Part shown: positions 24,920 through 33,718 of the stretch, one piece after another
How the letters are laid out: each line of letters opens with the position of its first letter
How positions within the stretch are numbered: position 1 is the first letter of the stretch
DNA from: an uncultured Verrucomicrobiota bacterium
Lineage (GTDB): Bacteria > Verrucomicrobiota > Verrucomicrobiia > Verrucomicrobiales > Verrucomicrobiaceae
Direction: 5' to 3'
DNA: 36,966 nt
Assembly: GCA_903848465.1 (NCBI GenBank)
Contig: CAINGK010000030.1
Span: 1 to 36,966 of the forward strand
Program-made: the position numbers and the translations under genes
The notes under the pieces: model-generated
What the model was told of the DNA's origin: nothing
Databases searched by the model: none
The model's input: only the letters and a program-made list of their open reading frames with translations

Positions 24920-26395
24920 TCAGCCGACGTAGCGCTCGCGCAGGTGTTTGATGTGCCATTTGGCATGCGTTGGTTTGCCCGTCGCCTGCGTGATGATCTC
25001 TTGGGGAAGCAGCGCAGCTCCCTTACTGTGAACGTTTTCACGCAGCCACTGCAACAGCGGAGCGTAGTCGCATTTCTCCAGAGCCGTTGCGATCTTGCGC
25101 TGCTTCTTCGCCGTCGCGAAAAGCTGGGCGGCATTGAGATTTCCTAGCGTGTAGGTCGCGAAATAACCCAGGCCGCCCATGCTCCAGTGAATGTCCTGTA
25201 GGCAGCCACGGCGGTCGTCTGGCGGTGTCATGCCAAACAGTTCGCGATACTCTTCATTCCACACTTTTGGCACATCCTGCACGGAGAGTTCGCCCTTCAC
25301 GAGACGGCGCTCGATGCCGAAACGCAGGAGGATGTGCAGATCATACGTCGCCTCATCGGCTTCGACGCGGATGAAGCTGAATTCGCTGCGCAGCATTTCT
25401 GCCATGAAGGCGTCCAGCTTCACTTTGCGCAAGTGCGGGAAAAGCTCCTGGGCGCGGGGCAGCCACTTCGCCCAGAAGGTGGGGCTGCGGCCCACATGAT
25501 TTTCCCACAGTCGGCTCTGTGACTCATGGATTCCCAGGGAGGCTGCGCTGCCGCTCGGCAGGCCGTAATCCAACCCTGGTAGCCCTTGCTCATACAAGCC
25601 GTGACCCGCTTCGTGCATCACGCCGAAGAGCGAGGACAGGAAGTCTTTCTCGTCATAGCGAGTGGTCAGCCGCACGTCACCGGGGCCAAGGGTGGTGCAA
25701 AAGGGATGCGCTGTCGTGTCGATGCGGCCTGCCTCGAAATCAAATCCCAGGCTCTCTGCGATTTCGCGGTTCAAAATTTGCTGCTTCTCAACCGGATAGC
25801 GGCCTTTCAGGGCACCCGGCTTCACCTTCGCAGACTTGGCCACGGCCTCGCGGGCGATTTCGGCCAGTTGTGGGCGCAGCTTGGCAAACAGCGCGGCCAC
25901 TTCGCGTGTCTTTGCGCCGCGTTCGTAGAGATCCAGCAGCGCGTCGTACGGCTCGTCCTCGAAGCCAAACAGTTCCGCTTTCTTGCGGGCGATGCCCAGC
26001 ACCTTCTCCAGATGCGGGGCAAACATGGCGAAGTCCGATTTTCCCCGCGCCTCTGCCCACGCCGCCTTGGCATGCGCGCAGACCTCGCTTTCTTCCTCCA
26101 CGAGCTTTTGCGGCAGCTTTGTTGCGCGGTCGATGTCGCGGCGCAGACCGCGCACATTGGCAGCGTAGGTCGGATTTTCCGGTGCCTCAGCTTCAGCGCG
26201 CTCCAGCAGCTTCAGCGTTTTCTTCGAGGTCAGCAGCCCGTGCGCCTTCCCAGTCAGATACGACAACTGCCGCGCCCGGTGCTCCAGCGCATGCGCCGGC
26301 ATATACGTTTCCTGATCCCAGCCCAGCACCGCTTCGGTGGAGGTGATGAGGGCGATTTCAGAAACAACTTCGCAGAGGGATTGGTAGGCGGTCAT
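24920..26395 (-). CDS. M32 family carboxypeptidase (carboxypeptidase Taq-like)
   Basis: A 491-residue cytoplasmic metallocarboxypeptidase. It has the M32 signature DVRLTTRYDEKDFLSSLFG, the zinc motif HEAGH (H261, E262, H265) and the third ligand E291 in GIHESQSRLWENHVGRS. The N-terminal part (ALGWDQETYMP-like, AVLGWDQETYMPAHA) and total length fit the family well. M32 enzymes remove C-terminal residues, with broad specificity except after proline, and are used for peptide recycling. It lies 44 bases downstream of the toxin gene on the same strand but is unlikely to be functionally linked to it. Confidence 0.93.
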   Translation of the reverse strand: MTAYQSLCEVVSEIALITSTEAVLGWDQETYMPAHALEHRARQLSYLTGKAHGLLTSKKTLKLLERAEAEAPENPTYAANVRGLRRDIDRATKLPQKLVEEESEVCAHAKAAWAEARGKSDFAMFAPHLEKVLGIARKKAELFGFEDEPYDALLDLYERGAKTREVAALFAKLRPQLAEIAREAVAKSAKVKPGALKGRYPVEKQQILNREIAESLGFDFEAGRIDTTAHPFCTTLGPGDVRLTTRYDEKDFLSSLFGVMHEAGHGLYEQGLPGLDYGLPSGSAASLGIHESQSRLWENHVGRSPTFWAKWLPRAQELFPHLRKVKLDAFMAEMLRSEFSFIRVEADEATYDLHILLRFGIERRLVKGELSVQDVPKVWNEEYRELFGMTPPDDRRGCLQDIHWSMGGLGYFATYTLGNLNAAQLFATAKKQRKIATALEKCDYAPLLQWLRENVHSKGAALLPQEIITQATGKPTHAKWHIKHLRERYVG

Positions 26396-26439
26396 GTATG
26401 AATGAACTGCCAGTGACCGAAGTCCTCTTCAAGTAGGAT

Positions 26440-26667
26440 TCACGAGTTCCTGTGGTGCAGTTCAGCGCGAATCCACGTCGGTTTTCGGCGCAGATCGAGA
26501 ACCGCAAACACCTGCGTCTCATCAACAGTTTCACGGTAGTAGATGCCAAAAGGAAACCTCTCCGAGAGCATCCGATGAAAACCAAAGTGCAGTCCATGAA
26601 TGCCGCTGAGTGACGTGAGGTGTTCAATGTCTTCCGCCGCTTCCTCCAGAACAATGACTTTTTTCAT
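26440..26667 (-). CDS. ParE/RelE-like toxin, internally shortened
   Basis: A 75-residue protein with the second half of a ParE/RelE toxin intact: GIHGLHFGFHRMLSERFPFGIYYR, then VFAVLDLRRKPTWIR. The first strand (KKVIVLEEAAEDIE) is present too, but the helical hairpin that normally lies between them (about 22-25 residues, with FYExQxxGxGxxF) is missing, and the sequence jumps directly to HLTSLSGIHG. Relatives are ~95-100 residues. The break looks like an in-frame deletion between two similar A-D-I-E stretches. ParE poisons gyrase and RelE cuts mRNA; this copy is probably inactive or altered. Its ATG overlaps the antitoxin stop (ATGA). Confidence 0.72.
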   Translation of the reverse strand: MKKVIVLEEAAEDIEHLTSLSGIHGLHFGFHRMLSERFPFGIYYRETVDETQVFAVLDLRRKPTWIRAELHHRNS

Positions 26668-26882
26668 GAACGGGGCATGCCGAGCCGTCCTTTGAGTTCC
26701 TCCAGCGTGAGAAACTTCCCCTGACCTGCCTCGACCTTGGCCAGACGTTCGGACAAAATCTGCCCATGCCATGCCGGTGACGAAATTTCCTCGGGCGACT
26801 TAAGCAACGATCCCCAAATCACTTCCATGGCTTGGAAGCGTTCTGCCACGGTCATGTGCTCAATATAGGATTCGACGAACAT
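26664..26882 (-). CDS. Addiction-module antitoxin (TIGR02574-like)
   Basis: 72 residues with the outline of the small addiction-module component family: an N-terminal helix MTVAERFQAMEVIWGSLL, then SPAWHGQILSERLAKVEAGQGKFLTLEELKGRLG. The C-terminal part would wrap the toxin, as in other ParE-antitoxin pairs. The open frame goes up to 27032, but family length and the divergent gdhA start favour the ATG at 26882 (26855 is the alternative). The stop codon overlaps the toxin start, as in coupled toxin-antitoxin operons. Confidence 0.78.
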   Translation of the reverse strand: MFVESYIEHMTVAERFQAMEVIWGSLLKSPEEISSPAWHGQILSERLAKVEAGQGKFLTLEELKGRLGMPRS

Positions 26883-27011
26883 GATCTGAAAGTTATCATT
26901 TTTCTCTTTTGCCGCAAGCCTCTCTTCAAGCACCCACTGGATACCACGCGGTCGCTGACATTGATAGAATCTGTACTCGCAGAATCTCCGGCCCGCGTAT
27001 TTTCCTACACC

Positions 27012-28272
27012 ATGAGCAACATGATTCCCCAAGTTTATGATACGCCGATTTTTCGCATGGCCTGCCAGCAGTTTGATTTGGTGGCCGACTTTTTAGAGAT
27101 CCCCGAGAGTTCCCGCGACCGCTTGAAGATGCCCAAGCGCGCTGTGACTGTGGCCATGCCCGTGCGGCGGGATGATGGCACCACCACCGTTTTCATGGGC
27201 TACCGCGTGCAGCATCACCTCACACTTGGGCCCACGAAGGGCGGCGTGCGCTTTCATCCGGATGTGACGCTCGGGGAAGTGGGAGCTCTTGCCATGTGGA
27301 TGAGCTGGAAGTGCGCGCTGACGGGTCTGCCGTATGGCGGTGCCAAGGGCGGTGTGACCTGCGACCCGCGGGAATGAACTGGAGCGTGTGACACGGCGCT
27401 ACACGCAGGAGCTGATTCCATTCATCGGCCCGCAGATTGACATCCCGGCACCGGACATGGGCACGAATGAGCAGACCATGGCCTGGATGATGGACACGTA
27501 TTCCCTGCAAAGCGGCCACTGCGTGCCGGCAGTGGTGACGGGCAAGCCGGTGAGCCTGGGCGGCTCGCTTGGCCGTCGGGAATCGACCGGTCGCGGCGTG
27601 GCCTATTTGATTTCGCGTGCGATGGACACCGTGGGCATCACTGCCCAGGGAGCGACGGCGGTGGTGCAGGGCTACGGCAACGTGGGTGCCGTGGCGGCAG
27701 CGTCGTTGTCCCGCATGGGGCTCAAAGTGATCGCTGTGAGCGATGCGTTTGGCGGTTTGCACAATGCGAACGGAATTGATCTGGTGAAGCTCGACGAGCA
27801 TGTGGCCAAAACGAAGAGCATTGTCGGGTTTGACGGCGCGGACGCGATCAGCAACGAAGAGCTGCTGATCACCCCTTGCGATGTGCTGGTTCCTGCCGCG
27901 ATGGAGCGTCAGATCACCGGTGACAATGCTGCGAAAATCCAATGCCGCATTCTCGCCGAAGGAGCGAACGGTCCGACGACGCCCGAGGCGGATGCCATCA
28001 TCGCCCAGCGTCCTGAGATTTTCGTGATCCCCGACATTCTGTGCAATGCGGGTGGCGTCATCGTTTCCTACTTCGAATGGGTGCAGGATTTGCAAAGCTT
28101 CTTCTGGGACGAGGGCGAGGTGATGAGCAAACTCTACCGCATCCTTGAACAGGCCTTTGTGCAGGCCCTTAACGTCAGCCGTAAACGCAACGTCAGCATG
28201 CGCTTCGCCGCGCTGAGCCTGGGCATCCAGCGGGTGCATGAGGCGAAGCAGATGCGCGGGCTGTTCCCGTGA
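27012..28272 (+). pseudogene. gdhA: Glutamate dehydrogenase (Glu/Leu/Phe/Val family), frameshifted
   Basis: The first frame (27012-27377) encodes a normal N-terminus (MIPQVYDTPIFRMACQQFD, TLGPTKGGVRFHPDV, with catalytic-domain GGAKGGV), then stops at TCDPRE-TGA. A second frame continues with ELERVTRRYTQELIPFIGPQIDIPAPDMGTNEQTM, the NAD-domain motif GYGNVG, and the usual C-terminus to 28272. In intact homologues DPRxLS...ELERLTRRY is continuous. Here the few residues between are gone and the frame shifts, consistent with a deletion of ~11 bases near 27374-27376. Glutamate dehydrogenase links glutamate and 2-oxoglutarate with NAD(P)H and ammonia. As read, no active enzyme would form. The second half could start at the GTG at 27388, but would lack the substrate domain. 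Confidence 0.85.
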
Positions 28273-28430
28273 GGTGGTTGTCGAATGGGTGTGGCGACAG
28301 CCCGCCCGTTTGCGAGCGTATGGCAAACATGACGGCATGCGAACGCCCCCAGAGTCGGGCGGTTTGGCGGAGTGGTGTTCGGGTGATTGAGAAATTACTT
28401 CCCGCCAAACACACCCAACGTACGTCAAGA
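28273..28430. other. Intergenic gap between gdhA and dinG
   Basis: 158 bases between converging genes. No gene or clear hairpin terminator was found, so termination here would need Rho or an unseen structure. Confidence 0.4.
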
Positions 28431-30374
28431 CTACTGCATGATCTCTGTCGGGCACTCCGGCAGAGAGGACAGGAATGCGCGCCCGTAGGGCTTGGTGAGG
28501 ATGCGGTTGTCGAGGATGGCGCAGATGCCTTTGTCGGTGGCGGTGCGGATGAGACGGCCGACGCCTTGGCGGAGTTTGAGGATGGCCTCGGGTACGCTGT
28601 ATTCGGTGAACGCATTGAGGCCTTGTGCTTCGAGGTGCTCGATGCGTGAGGCAGTCAGCGGATGATCGGGTACTGCAAAGGGCAGGCGCGTGATGATGAC
28701 GTTGCTCAAGGCTTCTCCGGGCACATCGACTCCAGTCCAGAAGCTGTCGGTGCCGCAGAGCACGCTGTGGGTGTCGCTCTTGAACTCGGCGAGCATTTGA
28801 TGGCGTGGCATGCCGCGACCTTGTACGAGCAGCCGCCAGCCGCGCCTTTCGCAGTGCGCTTCGAGGTTGTCGGCCAGTGAGGACATCTGGCTGTAACTGG
28901 TAAACAGGATGAAGGCGCGGCCGCTGCTCAGGTCGATGAAATGGGTGATCCAGTGCTCCAGCCTGTCCAGATAGCCGGGCTCCGAGGGCTGCGGCATCTT
29001 TTTGAGCAGATAGAGCTTCATCTGCTTTTTGAAATTGAAGGGGCTTTCGATGCAGGCGGCGCGCGCGTCTTCCGCGCCGACGCGGTTGCGGAAGTAGTTC
29101 AACTCCGTGTCATCGCCGATACCGAGCGTGGCACTGGTAAAGACGCAGGCCTTGTGGCTGGCGAAAAAGATCTGCCGCAGGCGTGGTGCGACATCGACGG
29201 GCGCGGTGTGGAAGGAGACGATGCGGTTGTCGGTGTTGGTGCGCTCGATCCAATGGACGTGATCTTCGTTTTCCTGATCAAGGAAGGCTTTGATGCCGAC
29301 ACGAACGGCGGTGAGACGTTTGGCGAGATCGAGAAGTTCGAGCTTGGTGCCTTCGCGATCGACAGCATCGCCTGCCTTTTGAGCGCGCAGAGAGAGGCGT
29401 TGCAGTGGCAGGCTGAGGGTGTCTTCAATGAGGCCCGCTTGGCGTACGCGGAATTCGCGGCCCATGGCGTTGAATTTGCACGCGGATTCGGCGGCGCGGA
29501 AAAAGGTGTCCACGCTTTCCAGTGTCTGCAAAACCTCGCGCACGCCGTCTTTGTCGCCCACGAGTTGGAAGAAACCCTTGCGGCTCTTCGGGTTGTGCAG
29601 GCGGCCGAGTTCGAATTTGATGTTCGATTCACTGATATGAAGGCCGAAGGCGCGTGCAGCCACGTTTTCGATGGTGTGGGCCTCGTCGAGGATGACGAAG
29701 TCACGCGGGAAGAGGAAATTGCAGTCCTCGGTACTGGTTTCATCGGCGGAGGCCAGCAGCGTGAAAAACAGCGTGTGATTCAGCACGATAACGTCCGCTT
29801 GCTCCATGCGCCGGCGTACATCCTGATACCAGCAGCGGCTGCCGGGCGGGCAGCGGCGCGGGGTGCAAGCATGCGGCTCACTGCACACCAGCGACCAAAC
29901 GCGTGCGCTCGGTGTGAAGTCGAGATCGCTGAGCGTGCCGTCCTCGGTTTCGGCCACCCAGTCGAGCAGGAGCTTCAGTTCGGAGGCTTCGGAGGTGGAA
30001 AAGAGATCGCCGGATTCATTGAGAGCACGCTTGAGGCGCGTGGGGCAGATGTAGTTGCCACGGCCTTTGAGAATCTCCGCGTGGAAATCGCCCACGAGCT
30101 GCTTGACGATGGGGATGTCCTTGGTGATGAGCTGCTCCTGCAGATTGATCGTGTGGGTGCAGATGATGGCCTTACGCTTCTGCTCAAGAGCAAATGTCAC
30201 AGCGGGCACGAGGTAGGCGAGCGACTTGCCGACGCCCGTCGCGGCTTCGCACACGAGTGCCTGATTGCCATCCAGCGCCGCACCGACCAGCTCCGCCATG
30301 TGCTGCTGCTGCGGGCGGTATTCGAACTGAGGAGACTCGGCCATCTTGCCCTGATTCGAGAAAGCGTAGTGCAT
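28431..30374 (-). CDS. dinG: DinG/XPD-family ATP-dependent DNA helicase
   Basis: About 647 residues. Helicase motifs in order: Q-like FEYRPQQQHMAE, Walker A EAATGVGKS (K50), motif Ia THTINLQEQL, an Fe-S insertion with C110, C170, C175 and C181, DEAH (230-233), and late motifs FTSATL, GTDSFWTGVDVPG and LRQGVGRLIR. DinG proteins are 5'-3' helicases that unwind R-loops, G4 and branched DNA, and are often under LexA control. I saw no LexA box at this gene. The frame is open to 30446; the ATG at 30374 was chosen since MHYAFSNQGKMAESPQFEYRPQQ aligns with the normal family N-terminus. No exonuclease domain is fused. Confidence 0.93.
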   Translation of the reverse strand: MHYAFSNQGKMAESPQFEYRPQQQHMAELVGAALDGNQALVCEAATGVGKSLAYLVPAVTFALEQKRKAIICTHTINLQEQLITKDIPIVKQLVGDFHAEILKGRGNYICPTRLKRALNESGDLFSTSEASELKLLLDWVAETEDGTLSDLDFTPSARVWSLVCSEPHACTPRRCPPGSRCWYQDVRRRMEQADVIVLNHTLFFTLLASADETSTEDCNFLFPRDFVILDEAHTIENVAARAFGLHISESNIKFELGRLHNPKSRKGFFQLVGDKDGVREVLQTLESVDTFFRAAESACKFNAMGREFRVRQAGLIEDTLSLPLQRLSLRAQKAGDAVDREGTKLELLDLAKRLTAVRVGIKAFLDQENEDHVHWIERTNTDNRIVSFHTAPVDVAPRLRQIFFASHKACVFTSATLGIGDDTELNYFRNRVGAEDARAACIESPFNFKKQMKLYLLKKMPQPSEPGYLDRLEHWITHFIDLSSGRAFILFTSYSQMSSLADNLEAHCERRGWRLLVQGRGMPRHQMLAEFKSDTHSVLCGTDSFWTGVDVPGEALSNVIITRLPFAVPDHPLTASRIEHLEAQGLNAFTEYSVPEAILKLRQGVGRLIRTATDKGICAILDNRILTKPYGRAFLSSLPECPTEIMQ

Positions 30375-30506
30375 GCGCGGTGCCAACGGCGGCCGCGAGA
30401 TGCGGCCTGTCATTCCTTCTTCGTGATCTTCGGCGACGTGAAACATGCAGTGGAGATGATAGCAGAGAGCGGAGCAGTCAGGGCAACGTGGATTTTAAGC
30501 CAGGGG

Positions 30507-31424
30507 TTATTTTTCGCGCTCGAACCACACGACGTGCAGGCCGAGTTTCTCAGCCAGCCGCCGTCCTGCATCTGGACCCAGAACCAGCAATGCCGTGGCG
30601 AAACCGTCGGCCTGAGCTGCACTGGGGTGAATGACGCTGACGGAGGCGAGTTTGTGCTCGATGGGCCGACCCGTGCGCGGATCAAGGATGTGAGCGTATT
30701 CTTTCCCTGCCACGGAGAAATGCTGACGATAGACACCGCTGGTGGCGATGGACTGATCTTTGAGCAGGAGCGTTTGTGCAGATTCACCCGGAGGGGCCGC
30801 AGGTGATTGAACGCCCACCCGCCATTCACCACGCGCGAGTACCTCACCGCCGATTTCCAGGAGAAAGCGGGTGATGCCGTTGGACTCCAGATGCTGTGCG
30901 AGGCGTTCCAAAGCCCAGCCTTCCGCGACGGCGCTGACATTGATGCGCAGGCCCGGGAGGTCTTTGCGCAGGGCAGGGGGGGCATGGCGTGTGTGCAGGT
31001 GCTGCCAGCCGCATTGGGCTTTGGCACTGGCGATCTCGGCATCCGTGGGTGGCGAGTCGCGCCTGCCAGTGGCCCCGAAACCCCAGAGGTCAATGAGCGG
31101 AGCGATGGTGATGTCGAGCGCATGATCGGTGTCGCCGCCGATTTGCTGCGCAAGTTCGACGACTTCGACGAGTTCAACCGGGACGGCGATCCAGTCCGTT
31201 TTGGTGGAGTCATTGAAGCGTGAAACGGCGGAGTCGGGCCGCCAGTGACTGATGATGGATTCCCAGGCATCGAGCTGCTGCTGGAGGTCGTTTTGACGGA
31301 TCGATTTGGCTCCAGCGGGCATACGCAGGCTCCAAGTGGTGCCCATGGTGTGACCGCCGAAAGTGATGGGTTGGTCATCACGAGAGCAGCCGCTGAGAAA
31401 CAGGAGCAAAAAGGCAAAACGCAT
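30507..31424 (-). CDS. apbE: ApbE-family FAD:protein FMN transferase, lipoprotein
   Basis: 305 residues with a lipoprotein signal (LFLSGC, lipid-bearing C13). ApbE motifs follow: GGHTMGTTWSL, WRPDSAVSRFN, DITIAPLIDLWGFG, INVSAVAEGWALERLA, LLEIGGEV, ATSGVYRQHF and HILDPRTGRPI. The enzyme moves FMN from FAD to a threonine of exported redox proteins such as Nqr/Rnf subunits. The usual A-K-G after the DLGAI segment is A-E-G here, a mild deviation. The gene ends about 130 bases before dinG on the same strand and may share its transcript. No flavinylated partner is encoded in the window. Confidence 0.92.
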   Translation of the reverse strand: MRFAFLLLFLSGCSRDDQPITFGGHTMGTTWSLRMPAGAKSIRQNDLQQQLDAWESIISHWRPDSAVSRFNDSTKTDWIAVPVELVEVVELAQQIGGDTDHALDITIAPLIDLWGFGATGRRDSPPTDAEIASAKAQCGWQHLHTRHAPPALRKDLPGLRINVSAVAEGWALERLAQHLESNGITRFLLEIGGEVLARGEWRVGVQSPAAPPGESAQTLLLKDQSIATSGVYRQHFSVAGKEYAHILDPRTGRPIEHKLASVSVIHPSAAQADGFATALLVLGPDAGRRLAEKLGLHVVWFEREK

Positions 31425-31466
31425 GGGTGAGAGAAAGTGACGAGGCTTGTCGTTTCAGCCAGCACG

Positions 31467-32474
31467 ATGAATTCCGCCCCCCTCTCCCGCCGCCGTGCCA
31501 TTCAAACGCTGTTTTGCTCCTCTGCCGCGCTGGCATTGAATGTGCGGCCAGACCGGGCTGCGGCAGAGATCTCCAAGGAGGCGTTGCACCTCCTCATGAT
31601 TGGTGACTATGGGACTGGCGGGGCAGACCAGATCAAGGTGGCAGGAGCCATGCAGAAGTTCGTGGCCGACAGCGGTGTGAAGCCAGACGGGCTGCTGATG
31701 CTAGGAGATAATTTTTACGGCCCCGTGAAGGAGGGGTTCATGGTGGACTCCCCACGCTGGCAGAAGGACATCGAGGCGATGTATCCCGCGAGCGTTTTTC
31801 CGGGACCGATGTGGAGCGTACTGGGAAATCATGACTACCATGACAACGCGGGTGGCGAGAAGGTGCAGGTGGCCTACGCGGCGCAGCCGGGAGTGCGCTG
31901 GAAAATGCCGACGAAGTGGTATCGCTTTGAGCTGGGACAAGCAGGCAAGCCGCTGGTGACATTCATCTGTCTGGACACCAATCTGCCTGCCGTTTCGGGC
32001 GGCATGGACAAGAAGACGAAGAAGGAGCGCGGCTCACTGACGGCTGCGGAAGAAAAGGAACAGCTTGCTTGGCTCAAGGCAGAACTGGCGAAGCCGCGCG
32101 CGCCGTTCACTATCGTGGTAGGGCACAACCCGCTGTATTCAAATGGCGATCATGGCGACACGAAGGAGCTGATTGCGCAGTGGGAGCCGCTGTTTCAGCG
32201 GCACCAAGTTCATGCGTATCTTTGCGGCCACGATCATGACTTGCAGCACCTGGAGATGAAAGGACTTTTCACCACGCACCTGCTCTCTGGCGGCGGCGGC
32301 GCAAAGACGCGCAAGCTCGAAGGCAAGCACGAAGTGCCGTTTGGCAAGGACGTGCATGGCTTCACTCATCTACAGATCACGGAAAAAGCGCTGACCTTCT
32401 GCCATCATTCGGCGGACGGCGGCGTCCTGCACACCGTGACGAAGCTGCCAGACGGGAGCTTCAAAATCGGCTGA
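31467..32474 (+). CDS. Tat-exported calcineurin-like metallophosphatase (purple acid phosphatase-like)
   Basis: 335 residues with a twin-arginine signal (LSRRRAIQTLFCSSAALAL). All five metallophosphatase blocks are there: GDYGTGG, LGDNFYG, LGNHDYHDN, VVGHNPLYSNGDHGDT and CGHDHDLQHLE. The pattern matches acid phosphatase type 5-like enzymes (TRAP-like) with a di-metal centre, releasing phosphate from organic esters outside the cytoplasm. The ATG at 31467 precedes the Tat motif; the frame is open from 31437. It is divergent from apbE and abuts, with no gap, the stop of the next convergent gene. Confidence 0.9.
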   Translation: MNSAPLSRRRAIQTLFCSSAALALNVRPDRAAAEISKEALHLLMIGDYGTGGADQIKVAGAMQKFVADSGVKPDGLLMLGDNFYGPVKEGFMVDSPRWQKDIEAMYPASVFPGPMWSVLGNHDYHDNAGGEKVQVAYAAQPGVRWKMPTKWYRFELGQAGKPLVTFICLDTNLPAVSGGMDKKTKKERGSLTAAEEKEQLAWLKAELAKPRAPFTIVVGHNPLYSNGDHGDTKELIAQWEPLFQRHQVHAYLCGHDHDLQHLEMKGLFTTHLLSGGGGAKTRKLEGKHEVPFGKDVHGFTHLQITEKALTFCHHSADGGVLHTVTKLPDGSFKIG

Positions 32475-32939
32475 TCACTTGTAGCCGGTGACCATCGAGC
32501 AGGGCACTTCCTTGCGCTTGCCCTTTTCCGTTTGGTGGATGGCGATCATGTACATGCCGGTTTTCTTGGGCTTGTAAAAGAGCACAAAGCCCCAGCCGTC
32601 GAGCACGGGCAGGATTTCGCCGGCAGGTTTGCCTTCGAGGTCGAGCACCGCACCGGTGATGTGTACACCGGCCTGTTTTGGCACCGCGACGCAGAAACAG
32701 TGCTCGTTGCCCTTGAAAAGCTGCATGCGAGTGGCCTTGCCGAGCTTCGGTTCGAGATCGTAGGTCCTGACTTCGGCGCGGATGTTGTAGCCTTCTGCCT
32801 CTTGATCATAGGCCAGAGCGCTGGCGGCTTTCTCGGCATCTTCTTTGTCGCCCGCATGCAGCCAAACTACAGGCGTCAGCAGCATCAAAGTGCAAAGTGC
32901 GAGGAAAACAAAGGGCGATGGGGCGGTTGGGGTGCGCAT
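32475..32939 (-). CDS. Small exported protein of unknown function
   Basis: 154 residues. The N-terminus has a hydrophobic segment (PFVFLALCTLMLLTPVVWLHAG) that would act as a signal peptide or anchor. The mature part looks like a compact beta domain (ATRMQLFKGNEHCFCVAVPK, GVHITGAVLDLEGKPAGEIL, GWGFVLFYKPKKTGMYMIAIHQ), reminiscent of carboxypeptidase-regulatory or Ig-like modules, but I recognise no family. The ATG at 32939 was chosen since it lies just before the signal; the open frame extends to 33050. It converges on the phosphatase gene with adjacent stops and is divergent from the FHA gene at 33073. Confidence 0.6.
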   Translation of the reverse strand: MRTPTAPSPFVFLALCTLMLLTPVVWLHAGDKEDAEKAASALAYDQEAEGYNIRAEVRTYDLEPKLGKATRMQLFKGNEHCFCVAVPKQAGVHITGAVLDLEGKPAGEILPVLDGWGFVLFYKPKKTGMYMIAIHQTEKGKRKEVPCSMVTGYK

Positions 32940-33072
32940 GACACAGATGGCGAGAAATTCACTCTCACATGCGAACATAGCCGTTGCATCAGGAAAATCC
33001 CAAGTTTCTGTGCTAGGGTTCGTGTCTGACACGGATTTACGAACATTCACCCCCTCTCATCCCCCCGCATTC

Positions 33073-33708
33073 ATGGCCTCGGTTGTCTTTTATATGGAGG
33101 ACGGCAATACGCTCGTTCACAAGCTAGAAAGCGAAGTTACCGCCGTCGGCAGGCACCCTGATAACGATGTCGTGCTGACCTGCCCGTCCTCTTCGGGACG
33201 GCATGCGGTCATCAAAGCGGACGAAAAAGGTGTTTTTGTTCAGGACTTGAACTCCAGCAACGGCACGCGTGTCAACGGTGCAGAGATCGAAGAGGCGCTG
33301 CTCAAAGATGGTGATCGGGTGGGCTTTGGGGATGTGCAAGCCGTGTTCTATACCGGCAATGCGCCCTCAGTGCTGGAAGAAAAGCCGGTGGCCGCACCGC
33401 GTTTTGCCCCGCCAGTGCCGACAGCAGCTAGCGCTGAACCTTCGCCCCCGGCTTCAAAGCCTGCGCCTGCTGGGCGTGCCCTAAGTCCGGTGCGGCGTGC
33501 GTATAGCAAGCCTGCCCCCGGCAGTTACCCAGACACCACCGAAAGCGGCTGCATGACTGGGATCATCGTCACGGGCCTGTTTGTCATCGCCTTTTGCGTG
33601 GGCTTAGCCATGCGCCACTCGAAGGAGATGAACGGCAACATCATCACCGACACCATCGACAAGGTTTTCGGTTCCATGCCGAAAATTAAAATCGAGCGCA
33701 AAGAGTGA
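33073..33708 (+). CDS. FHA-domain membrane protein
   Basis: 211 residues. Residues 1-90 are an FHA domain with the phosphothreonine-binding residues in place (VGRHPDNDVVL, SSSGRHAVI, DLNSSNGTRVNG). A Pro/Ala-rich linker (~95-150) leads to one membrane helix (MTGIIVTGLFVIAFCVGLAM, ~163-182) and a short basic tail. FHA domains read Thr-phosphorylated partners, so it probably brings phosphosignalling to the membrane. No kinase is in the window. It lies about 1 kb before a second FHA gene with a related domain. Confidence 0.87.
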   Translation: MASVVFYMEDGNTLVHKLESEVTAVGRHPDNDVVLTCPSSSGRHAVIKADEKGVFVQDLNSSNGTRVNGAEIEEALLKDGDRVGFGDVQAVFYTGNAPSVLEEKPVAAPRFAPPVPTAASAEPSPPASKPAPAGRALSPVRRAYSKPAPGSYPDTTESGCMTGIIVTGLFVIAFCVGLAMRHSKEMNGNIITDTIDKVFGSMPKIKIERKE

Positions 33709-33718
33709 TGACGGGGCG

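Noticed and set aside
24902..24935. Hairpin-like sequence between the lexA and M32 stop codons
   Set aside because: Short broken stems (GGCTG...CAGCC, GCGCTA...TAGCGC) with no T-run, too weak to call a terminator.
25519..26346. 275-codon open frame opposite the M32 carboxypeptidase gene
   Set aside because: Arg/Pro/Ser-rich low-complexity translation typical of a shadow frame.
28941..30806. Long open frame of 621 codons on the plus strand opposite the helicase gene
   Set aside because: It is antisense to a helicase with complete motifs, has no family-like segments, and such shadows are expected in GC-rich DNA.
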